NCBI GenBank assembly: GCA_032718865.1 | Contig: JALUTQ010000007.1 | Location: 2,493,699-2,557,698, forward strand | DNA from: Tilletia caries | Lineage: Eukaryota > Basidiomycota > Exobasidiomycetes > Tilletiales > Tilletiaceae | DNA: 64,000 nucleotides | Direction: 5' to 3' | In this document: piece after piece, positions 10,653-19,221 of the stretch | How positions within the stretch are numbered: position 1 is the first letter of the stretch | Layout: each line of letters begins with the position of its first letter | Notes under the pieces: model-generated | The model's input: only the letters and a program-made list of their open reading frames with translations | The model's database searches: none | Told to the model about the DNA's origin: nothing | Made by a program: the position numbers and the translations under genes

Positions 10653-12250
10653 GATGGCAGCTGGACTTTGGTGGTAGGATTTCCGAAGAGGAGGACGGCC
10701 GGAGGAAGGAGCGACGATGAGGGCGGGTGGGCGGACGTAAGGTGGTCCGCAGTTCGCAGAGTCTCAACATTGCACCGAAATGAGAAAGCCAAATTAGCAA
10801 TATATGATAACATAAGTCCGGCACGCCGACACACGGGTCTTCCAAACGCGACTATGCGATCTGTGGACTGTGCCGTCTGTGGATGAGGATATAGCTACAG
10901 GAGTCTTCTTTGTTGTGGCTACCGCTCCAGTGCCAGAGACTCGCAGCTCATTTCCACACGCGCCGTGGACGCGGAGTTGTTGAAGATGATCTGCGCATAG
11001 ATGCACCGAGGAGAGTGTCGACGGCGTTGAGGTGGCTCAGGTAGGATGGAGACTCATGAGGTATACTCCAAGTCGAGTATCGATGCTGAGACTGATGTTG
11101 AGGCCGGGGTGTCTCCACTGGCACGTAGAATGGTGGGCAGGGAGGCGAAAGGGTTTCCGGCGAGGAGTCGTGAGCGCAGCAAAGATCCGTGAGCAGCGGC
11201 ACGCGCTACGGCTGCGAGGTACTCTTCTGCGCTGGTGGGAGTCGAGATGCTGGTTGAGGTGGGTGCATGGATGTGTCGTTGTGTCGATTGGGTATGACTG
11301 CGAGCAACTGGAGGCTGCATCAGCTATTGCTGTCCAGGCTGAAGCGGTTGGTGTGAGTGGTACGGAGAATGGTTGGCTTGCGTAGCTGGGTGCTGGAGTG
11401 AAGGCAGCGGCGGGAGCGGTGCCTGGAGCTGAGGCGAAACACGAAGCTGCTGCGGTGCTTGCTGTCGCTCGTGAGAAGCGTGTTGTGTTCTTCGTGTCGC
11501 CCGACGAAAGTGAGGTCGTGGAAACGCAACTCAGGATCCTGTTGTTGCTGTAGCTGGGGTGGGGTGGGTAAGATGCGGAATGGTTGGCTTGCGTAGTTGG
11601 GTGCCGGAGAGCAGTCAGCGGCGGAAGCGGCGGCTGGAGCCGAGGCGTGACACGGGGCTGCTACAGATGTGGGTGAGGATGTTTTTCGGATCTGCTCGGA
11701 GCTGGCGGGGGAGGTGAAAGTCGTCGAGAGCGATCGGTGTCGAAGAAAGCGTTGACGAACCGTCCATCCTCTGCCCAGCACTATACAGAGAGAGATAGAG
11801 AGCTGTGTCAGTTTGGTGCTGGTATCTCGGTGCAAGCGACGTACTCACCACGGAGGGTGCTCTCGATGGTCTTGAAGTTGGATATGCTGGAGAGGACGTT
11901 GAAGTAGCCGGTAGGGGACTGAGGCTCGGTAGAGGTGACTGCAGAGAGAGGTGCGGCGGAGAGAGAGAAAGCGCGCTACATAGTCGGTACTCGATGTGAC
12001 TGTTGTTGTTGAAATGGTGAGAAGTCAGCAGATGGGCACAGGACAGGTGCGTGGGACTGTGAGAGAGACGCACCAAGTGTTGTCGTCGGAGTCGAGGGCC
12101 GAGGCGCAAGAGAGAAAGAGCTATGGCGGAATGGTGGTTGCTGGTCGTGACTGCAGGACTGCTGGTGGTGACTGCGGGTGGCGGCGGCCGGTGGGTGGGA
12201 GTTGCGGTGGTGACTGGTGGTGGATACGGAGTAACGGAGGTGACTGCTGG
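10653..12250. other. Region upstream of the Helitron gene, no firm gene
   Basis: Only serine-, proline- and glutamine-rich short frames are seen, mainly on the minus strand. One pair might be a gene: a stretch ending at 11850 (TGYFNVLSSISNFKTIESTLRG), a GTGAGT...TAG intron of about 80 nt, and then a long frame from about 11770 to 11320. No family is recognisable. The sequence near 11367-11440 is repeated imperfectly at 11577-11655 (shared start gaatggttggcttgcgtag), so part of this region is a local duplication. The 5' end of the Helitron probably lies here, but I could not place its TC terminus. Confidence 0.35.
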
Positions 12251-12271
12251 TGAGCTCTCCGGAGCCTTTCA

Positions 12272-12316
12272 AAATTTGTCACCCCGATTCAGCGAAATTT
12301 GTAACCCCGATTCAGC
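12272..12316. repeat. Two-copy tandem repeat of about 22 bp
   Basis: The unit AAATTTGTMACCCCGATTCAGC occurs twice in direct succession, with one base different between the copies. No function is evident. It lies between the Helitron region and the Harbinger element. Confidence 0.7.
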
Positions 12317-12447
12317 CGCACGGACCACCGCTGCAGTCACTGCAGAGCAGCCGCACAAAGCAGGAGCAACATATGGATTTGAGATAACAATAACGTTTGC
12401 TCCCCATCGAGTATTGGTTCAAAAAAAATTGCCCGCGAATTGGAAGT

Positions 12448-12484
12448 GAGCCCTTCGGGCAATAAAAGAACGCCCAAAGGGCTC
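12448..12484. repeat. Hairpin with 13-bp arms
   Basis: Arms 12448-12460 (GAGCCCTTCGGGC) and 12472-12484 pair with one mismatch around an 11-nt AT-rich loop. It could be a transposon end, a terminator, or a chance fold. No gene borders it. Confidence 0.5.
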
Positions 12485-12562
12485 CCCCAATTCTCCCCAA
12501 CCCTCATGGTTCATGGTGTCCACCTATGTTTAAGCCACCAATGCCATTTTTCGCAATCATTT

Positions 12563-12648
12563 TTGATTGCACCGGGATTTGAACCCCGGACATTTGTCTG
12601 TCTGCAGAAAAGCAAGGAAGCGTCCAACCCAACTAAGCCACATAAGAA
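12563..12648 (-). repeat. tRNA-like sequence, probably a SINE or tRNA pseudogene
   Basis: The minus strand shows an A-box-like GGCTTAGTTGGG and a good T-arm with B box (CCGGGGTTCAAATCCCGG). The two ends do not form an acceptor stem and the anticodon arm does not fold. It is therefore tRNA-derived rather than a working tRNA. The rest, up to 12900, holds no gene that I can support. Confidence 0.4.
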
Positions 12649-13377
12649 CTAATGTACGCTTGCTTCTGTAACGTTGGCAGTTTTAAGGGTGTGGAAAGCA
12701 GCTATAGCATCGTCGGGCGTCGTTCGTCAATCGTCACCGCGTCACCCGTCAGGGAGAGGGAGCACGGGCCACCTGTAACGGCAAACTTTGTGCAGTCCAA
12801 GCCCGGGCCGGTTCACTGCTGCTACTGCGAAATGAGAAAGTCAAATCTGAGACATGGTATCACAGCACGAAATGAGGTGAAAACCTCAGAATAACTATAA
12901 GGGGGTTTCGTCAGTGCGGTGTGCATGCGTGCTCGAACATTCTGGCTCATTTCGCTGCTCGAAACTTTGCTCGAGCATCCGGCGTTTCGGTGATTCCTCA
13001 ATGAGCGATGTGCCAGAATGTTCGTGAGCCAAAACGCGCTTCTTGGCCGCGTTTTGGTCCATGTACATTCTCGCACATCTCATCTCACGTCGTTCTCCTT
13101 CTTCTTTTCTTGACTTTGTTCCAGCACCTTCGACCATCATCTGGCATCAAACAAGTTGTCGCCGCCGCCGTTCTGCGACTGCTTGACCAGCTCTTTGACG
13201 ACGCTTCAAAGCGCTCATGAAAAAGGGCCAGCTCTCTGCTCTCAAGTCTCTGACTACTCAGCCATTCTTGAATCCTGCTGATACCTCTTCACTCAATCTT
13301 CTTTCTCTCCAGTCCTCTACTCCCTTCACATCATCCCATCTGCTTCCTCCATAGATCTCGACCGCCCGACGCCCAAA

Positions 13378-14700
13378 ATGGAACCTGCGCGTCGGCCGAA
13401 TCAGTTACCCGACAGGAGCGCTGAGACTCCTGTCGTTCTGTCATCCCAGACATCCACGACCTCGCAGTCTGTCCTTGTTTCGACCCAGGAATCTACGGAG
13501 ACCAGCCTGCTGAATCCAGGTCGATCCAAGGTGCTGAAATGGACCACCGAGCAAGAACATGCTTTTGTTCGCGCAATACACGACAATCCCAGGTATCAGG
13601 CCGCCTTGCTTCCTGGCCACAGTCAAGATCCCGACGATGCCACTCCTCAGTGCAAAATCAATCATTTGTCTATCATGCGCAACATCTCTGCAGAGATCTT
13701 TCCGGATCCGGATCAGCGAAACGCTCCTCAGATGAAGCAGAAACTGCGCGGGCTCGTTCGCGTGTACAGGAAAGAGGTCGAGGCAATGTCCGAGACCGGC
13801 AGAGGGCTCCTGCTAGAGGAGATGACGGCGGGCCCCCTCAAGACGCAACGAGAACTGCTCCTCAACCGCCTACCTTGGTTCGACCTGATGCACGCGATGA
13901 TGCGGAATCGTGCGGCATCTGACTCCGACATCATCGTCAACGGTGTTGGGGAGCAACAGACGCAACAATCTTCCTTTCAAGATGACGAAGAAGAACCCGG
14001 TGACGAGCAAGAACCTGAACAGCCGCACGATGACTTCGACGAGGATGACGAAGGTGGTGTCTCTCAGTTCACCCGCCAGGTTGCTCGTGGTGAAGTCGAT
14101 GCACCATTTTACGATGACGAAACTTTCGACGATGAAGATGACCGCGCGTCCCCCGGTCGCCCTCGAGCCCAATTGCCTTCGTTTGTCTCTCAGACTCAGC
14201 CTAGACGTGGCGCTGGATGTCTTCCCTCGCTCTCGCGGCTCTCGGATCAAAGCCTTTCGGACTCGATGCGCTCAGGCGCCATCAATAACCGCTCCAATTC
14301 CATCAGCCAGAGTTCCTTCTCTGTTAGTCAAAGCTCCTCCTCTGCCGTTCAAAGCTCCAACTCCAAAGGTGCCGCCTCCTCGACTCCGACCAAACGGGAA
14401 CCCGTTGTTGCCACCCGTCCCAACTCGAACAAGAACAAAGGCAAACAGCGAAGCAGTGCAGTGGACGACGCTCTCGATACATTTTCGCGCCAGATCCAAG
14501 ACGACCAGGAGCTTCGAATTGAACGCGAGCAAACCAAACGTCGAAAGCTCGACCTTCGATGCCAGGAGCTTGCGTTTCGGTCTCAGGAGCGCGAACGTGA
14601 AGCCGATTTCCTCAACACCCGGCTTGGAGCCCTTGAGACAATCATGACCTCCCTTAACGCCAAGGTCGACACTATCCTCGCCAAGCTCGGTGGCCGTTGA
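13378..14700 (+). CDS. Harbinger MYB/SANT-like DNA-binding protein
   Basis: A single-exon 440-residue protein starting at ATG 13378. Residues about 50-150 look like a SANT/MYB-like module (VLKWTTEQEHAFVRAIHDNPRYQAALLPG ... MKQKLRGLVRVYRKEVEAMSETGRG). An acidic stretch of D/E (about 195-255), a serine-rich linker and a C-terminal charged helix (IQDDQELRIEREQTKRRKLD ... LGALETIMTSLNAKVDTIL) follow, probably a coiled coil. In PIF/Harbinger elements the MYB-like partner carries the transposase to the nucleus and helps it bind the ends. Its position beside the transposase, within shared inverted repeats, supports that role. The domain call rests on pattern and context. Confidence 0.75.
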   Translation: MEPARRPNQLPDRSAETPVVLSSQTSTTSQSVLVSTQESTETSLLNPGRSKVLKWTTEQEHAFVRAIHDNPRYQAALLPGHSQDPDDATPQCKINHLSIMRNISAEIFPDPDQRNAPQMKQKLRGLVRVYRKEVEAMSETGRGLLLEEMTAGPLKTQRELLLNRLPWFDLMHAMMRNRAASDSDIIVNGVGEQQTQQSSFQDDEEEPGDEQEPEQPHDDFDEDDEGGVSQFTRQVARGEVDAPFYDDETFDDEDDRASPGRPRAQLPSFVSQTQPRRGAGCLPSLSRLSDQSLSDSMRSGAINNRSNSISQSSFSVSQSSSSAVQSSNSKGAASSTPTKREPVVATRPNSNKNKGKQRSSAVDDALDTFSRQIQDDQELRIEREQTKRRKLDLRCQELAFRSQEREREADFLNTRLGALETIMTSLNAKVDTILAKLGGR

Positions 14701-14927
14701 CTTCATCAAACTCTCTAAGATTCAACGTGCTCGCATCGTTCCAAATTCCAAATTTCTGAATGAATCTTCTCTAATCTCTACCATTCGTTCTCGTTGTTAC
14801 ATGAAGGATAACGTGACTGTTGATTATTTATATGAGTGATGAACGTGGCCACCGATATGTCATGTCGTATTTAGGAGTAAAGAAGTTGATGATCACAATT
14901 CACAGAGCTGCTAAGTGCTAGATAGCG

Positions 14928-16649
14928 TTACATGACATCGTTGGCTGCTCGTGTTCTTTGTCGTGCAGTCCTTCGATTCCTTGAGCGCTGAGACCTTCGC
15001 TGTGCCTGCCGGTCCTCCCAGGCTTGGAACTCGCGTTGTGTCATGTTCTTGAGGCGTGATTGTTTCGTTGTGTCGATGAACGGGCGGTTGAGAGCTGCAA
15101 ACAATGCGCAATGAAGCCTTTCTCGCTTCTCTTTGGCAGCATCTCTGCGCTGTAGCTCGATGCGGTACTGCGACATAGATGCATGCCGCTCTCGTTCTGC
15201 CTCCTTCTGTTGTCGGTGTCTCTGCAGGCGATCGCTCCATGCCGCAGCCTCCCTGGCGTCTCTGGCCTCGTCTGGTGCTTGTAGCTGTAGCCATGCATCA
15301 CGCGCGTCCTCCGAGACCGAGGTGAGATCCATGAAGCATTGTCGCTCCTCGGCTCCAACCCAGCGCAGTGCGAGATTGTGGGCAACCAGTGCAGCAACAA
15401 CGGTTTTCACGGCACGATGATGGTCTTCTGAGTCCTGAATAAAGACTCTAAGGCCGCGTAAGGACTGGAACCGCCCTTTAAGGTATCCGAAGGCATGTTC
15501 GCTGCGGACTCTGACGTTACTCACAGCTCTGTTGAACGCTCGGAAGTCTCCTGATTTCGTGGCCACTATGTGATCATATGGACTGCAGGTGAATGTTGAA
15601 AGCCCGTACCCGCCGTCCGCCCAGATGAAATCGTCCGCGTCCAGATACTTGAGTGGATTTTGGACCACGTCGCTTGCCGCAAAGGCTCGTGAATCTTGTG
15701 TAGCACCTTTGTAACCGGCAACGAAGTCGATAATGCGCAAGGAAGTGGGGAGGACGGTGAGCTGTAGGTTCAACGCGTACTGCCCCTTTCGATCGTAGTA
15801 TTCTTGGTGATGTGCGTGCTTGCCGGGCTTGAAGGCCAACGGAATCTGGCTTCCGTCTACCATGGACCATCCCGAGCCAAATTCGAGGCATTTCGACCGT
15901 TGCGCGACCCAAGTCCTTGCTTGGTCCTTTTCGTCTTCGCTTGCCCAGCACAGGACTTGTTGACGGATGTCGTAAAGGGCCTGCACGACGCGAGAACTGT
16001 AAGCCGTCACCGAACCCTCCGCACAGCCGCAAGCCAGCGCAACGTCTACGACTCCACTTCCATTCCCACATCGGCCGAGCCAGAACAAAGTGACGGCAAC
16101 CTGTTCTTCGACCGGGGCTTGAGGACGACGAGGATCCGTAGCCTGGAACACCGGGTTGGAAGCAATGACTTGTACCAGGGCGTCGAAGGCGGGCGGAGTC
16201 ATCCGTACGAGATGACGAAACGCTTGGAGGTCGGATGGCCGCGAGGACTTGCCGAGGCGCTGAAGGCGTTTGTAAAGTGGTACGACGTCTCTGCGCTCAC
16301 GCCTAGGATTGACAACGCGGCGAGACGCAAGGGATCGGAGGAGACCAGCAGCTCGCACAGCATCTCGTTTCGCGGAGCTCTGCGATATCGTCGAATCGGC
16401 ACTGCTATCGTCGGAATCGGAGGCGCTGCTTAACTGGACGCTGATGGAGTCGGAAACAGAGGAGGATAGGCTGCTATCGGATGCGGAAGTGGTGCTGACT
16501 GAAGACCCGGAGTCGGAAGAAGAACAGTCGGGTATGGATCCGCGGTCGAACGCGAGACGGCGACGGCGCGCAGATCGAATCCGAACGCACCTGACGAGCT
16601 CTGAGGCTACGTCTCGAAGTACCTGTTGCTTTGCGGAAGTTCGTGGCAT
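14928..16649 (-). CDS. Harbinger-type DDE transposase
   Basis: A single-exon 573-residue protein from ATG 16649. The N-terminus is serine-rich. Residues about 130 onward match the DDE_Tnp_4 pattern: FRHLVRMTPPAFDALVQVI, then a helix-turn-helix-like EEQVAVTLFWLGRCGNGSGVVDVALACGCAEGSV. The acidic triad is in MVDGSQIPLAF (first D), GATQDSRAF (second D) and VRSEHAFGYLKGRFQSL (E). IWADGGYGLS and the tail AALVAHNLALRW are also typical. The C-terminus is rich in charged residues. It should cut and paste the 12901-16835 element at TWA targets together with the MYB-like protein. Confidence 0.9.
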   Translation of the reverse strand: MPRTSAKQQVLRDVASELVRCVRIRSARRRRLAFDRGSIPDCSSSDSGSSVSTTSASDSSLSSSVSDSISVQLSSASDSDDSSADSTISQSSAKRDAVRAAGLLRSLASRRVVNPRRERRDVVPLYKRLQRLGKSSRPSDLQAFRHLVRMTPPAFDALVQVIASNPVFQATDPRRPQAPVEEQVAVTLFWLGRCGNGSGVVDVALACGCAEGSVTAYSSRVVQALYDIRQQVLCWASEDEKDQARTWVAQRSKCLEFGSGWSMVDGSQIPLAFKPGKHAHHQEYYDRKGQYALNLQLTVLPTSLRIIDFVAGYKGATQDSRAFAASDVVQNPLKYLDADDFIWADGGYGLSTFTCSPYDHIVATKSGDFRAFNRAVSNVRVRSEHAFGYLKGRFQSLRGLRVFIQDSEDHHRAVKTVVAALVAHNLALRWVGAEERQCFMDLTSVSEDARDAWLQLQAPDEARDAREAAAWSDRLQRHRQQKEAERERHASMSQYRIELQRRDAAKEKRERLHCALFAALNRPFIDTTKQSRLKNMTQREFQAWEDRQAQRRSQRSRNRRTARQRTRAANDVM

Positions 16650-16843
16650 TGTGTGTGTTTGTGGCGAGAGAAAGACAGAGGAGGAGAATGGATGATAGAA
16701 GAGAATGGAATGTTGTCACTCGGTGAAGGGTCGCGCACAGCCGCACGGGGTGTTCATTTGGAGCGGTCAAAACTGCTCATTTCAATGACCAAAATGAGGA
16801 ACATGAATGAATGCACACCTCTGACGAAACCCCTTTAAAGGTA

Positions 16844-17446
16844 CAGGGGATGCAACTGGCCCTGTAAACATATGCAACTGGCCCTATAGATATATGCAAC
16901 TAGCCCTGTAAACATATGCAACTGGCCCTGTAACATATGCAACTGACCCCGGTACATTAGTAGAAAGAAAAGATCACGTGAAGGCATCCATCGTCGCTCC
17001 GATAATGATCAAACAGCCACGCTTCTGCCCGTCACTTCTCCCCTCTCCCTTCCTCGCCTATGACATACAACAGTCATTCATACACGACAAAAAGAGCCTG
17101 TATAGTGTATCGTAAAGGTACTGCTCCGTGTTTCTGACAGCTCTTTGTCATTGTGCTGTGTCTCTGAGACTGTCCCGTGCATCTCAGCATATACCATTCC
17201 TGATGGGAGTCAACCGGGCCTCTGCCATTCCTTTTTTCCCTTACCACGCCCTATTCTCTGGTTCAAACTTCAGTCTGAAAGGCTCTATGAGCTCGCCATG
17301 AGCATACCTCTCAGGTAGCGTCCAGTGATGCTTGAGATGTTGAGGTTTACGGGTGTACTGGAGGGCCAGTTGCGTATGTTACAGGGTTAGTTGCATATAG
17401 TTAGAGGGCCAGTTGCCTATGTTTACAGGGTCAGTTGCATCTCCTG
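16844..17446. mobile_element. Small element with inverted minisatellite ends (foldback/MITE-like)
   Basis: The left arm (16844-about 16955) holds about five tandem units of the form ATATGCAACTGGCCCTGTAA. The right arm (about 17360-17446) holds the same unit inverted, about four times. Ends read CAGGGGATGCAACTG on the left and the inverse of CAGGAGATGCAACTG on the right. The 400-bp core has no gene. No clear target duplication is visible. The structure is that of a foldback or MITE-like element, lying only 8 bp from the Harbinger right end. Confidence 0.65.
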
Positions 17447-18809
17447 CCCGCGACTGAGACCCTCTGACCCGAAATATCCTGGGAGGTGGTCATACGAGAC
17501 AAAATTGTTTAAAAAATATTTTTTGACTGGATCGGGGATCGAACACGAGACCTTCCATTCTCGCATCAGACCCTCTAACCACTGCGCTATCGTGACCTTC
17601 TCACAATGCTGTAACTCCCACTGTGACAATATATACTGCACCCACAACACACTCAACATCTCCACGACGCGGCAGCAGGTGAATCGCGCCGTTCTGGGGC
17701 TTCTTAGAGTTGAGTGGTCCCTGTGGGTCTTCATCTGGACCATATTAGGATCCTCATTTGCTTGGGAGAGTCCCACGATCCTCCGCCTTGGAAGGTTTGA
17801 GGACCTTCCCATGTGCAGGACACTCTCATGACCCTCTCAGGGAGGGTCTGAAGATGATTTTGGCAAAATACTATAGAAACTCTTTTGAAAAAGGGAACTA
17901 GAAGACTTCAGACACCGCTCACTGACAGTCTTCAGACCCTCTCAGGCTCGCCACCCTCCCTAGACCATTTAAAAAGGTTGGCGGTGTACTAATGGTTTAC
18001 CTTTCTTTCACAGATCAGACATCAGCCCGAGATATAGATGATCGCTGATGGAGCTCCTTTGTTCTATATCTGGCAGCAGAGATGGGACCACGATAAATTG
18101 ATGTTTCCGGACGCTATGTACTACAAGGTATCACCGCCGGGATGGGCGTTTCAGAAAGCGGACGGACGTATATCATCGCGGCGGCATGTGTACCAGTGAC
18201 CCTGGGTCGACCTGCGGCCTTTCGAAGAGCTCCGCACACGACCGAGCCCGGCTCGACCTTTGCTCACCGCTCGTCGCTCGTCGCCCACCGCCCACCGGTC
18301 ACCGGTCATCGATCATCGATCAGGAGTCGGTACCGATGTTGGGAGGCGGTGAGGCGTGGGGGAACTCTTTCGCGCTCGGATTTTGCTGCTGCCAGGAAGG
18401 AGGCCCAAACTCATCGCTCATCGCTCTTCTCATGCGCTGATCGTCGAAGGCTTGCCTGTGGCTTTTGCCCACGTCCCTGGGCTCGAGCTTTCGATAGATC
18501 TCCAGCTCTCTTCCCGCAAAGCGTTCGAATGATGGGGGTGATTGGCGTATGCTATTGAGGTAAGTGCCAAGGGCAAGTTTAGTCGCATATCATAGTCGCA
18601 ACTGACTATAACAATTCACTATCACATTATGCTCCTTCTTAACAGCAACAGTCAACAGAGGGACAGATGAAGTTTGCTATGGCCAAATGAGATTGAGGGC
18701 GTTCGAATGGCTTCTCCTTCCTCTTAAAGGGCGCCTCGATCCCACCTTCTCCTCCATCTCAGCCACATGGACCTATCCCAAGAAGCAGGCGTGCCGGTGC
18801 CAATCCTCT
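17447..18809. other. Gene-poor stretch with a tRNA-like relic
   Basis: No gene is supported. At 17527-17597 the minus strand resembles a tRNA (TAGCGCAGTGGTTAG as A box, GTGTTCGATCCC as B box) but lacks a good acceptor or anticodon stem, so it is likely a SINE or tRNA pseudogene. From 17820 to 17970 the motifs cttcagac and gaccctctca recur several times in both orientations. Confidence 0.4.
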
Positions 18810-19044
18810 TGTAATGGATAAGACCATCAAGTAGTGAAAGGCAAGAGTATAGAATGACGAAGAAGGAAGCTAAGTACAAGGGATGACATCGAGAGAGGTA
18901 AATGAGGGCGAGAGAGAAGATGCGTGGGAAAGTGGAGGTGACAAGTGTTGCTATGCAGTTGCGTGGGAGGAAAAGGAGAGGAGATAAGAGAAAGAGAGAT
19001 TAGATAGTGGCCACGTGTGTGAGCCACGTGGTGCCACTAGCACA
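18810..19044 (-). repeat. LTR (3' LTR in element orientation)
   Basis: 235 bp, identical base for base to the copy at 20854-21088. Preceded by CCTCT. It contains GCCACGTGTGTGAGCCACGTGG, an inverted pair of CACGTG-type sites that could bind bHLH factors. Confidence 0.9.
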
Positions 19045-19221
19045 TGCCGCCCCAAAAAGAGACGACTGTCCCGAGTCGTCCAAGGGTAGCATGTAGCAGC
19101 ACTGCAAGAAGTGGGCGTCAACGAAGGAGAGGGGAACGAGCGCATGGGATATGAAACGAGCAGAACGCAGGAGGAGGCAGTTGGTCGTGGTATGATACTG
19201 GGCTGTGAACTGTGGTCTTTT

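Larger units (their letters stand above)
12901..16835. mobile_element. PIF/Harbinger DNA transposon with both genes
   Basis: The element begins GGGGGTTTCGTCAG at 12901 and ends with the inverse CTGACGAAACCCC at 16821-16833. The inverted match extends with gaps through GGTGTGCAT. Both ends are flanked by TAA (12898-12900 and 16836-16838), the 3-bp target duplication expected of PIF/Harbinger elements. Inside are a MYB/SANT-like gene (+) and a DDE transposase gene (-), arranged tail to tail, which is the classical two-gene set. A subterminal inverted repeat (12931-12951 against 12999-13029) lies inside the left end. Both genes are open from ATG to stop, so the copy could be active. Confidence 0.85.

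Noticed and set aside
11320..12272. A confident host gene upstream of the Helitron
   Set aside because: One intron looks good, but the predicted protein is low complexity, the first exon is unclear and part is a local duplication. It is described only in the region entry.
16850..17450. CRISPR-like array reading of the regularly spaced repeats
   Set aside because: The genome is eukaryotic, the units abut without unique spacers, and the second array is the inverse of the first. It is better read as terminal inverted minisatellites.
18142..18558. Short plus-strand frames as a gene
   Set aside because: They are repetitive Arg/Ser/His-rich translations of a local CGCTCATCG-type repeat, with no splice structure or family resemblance.
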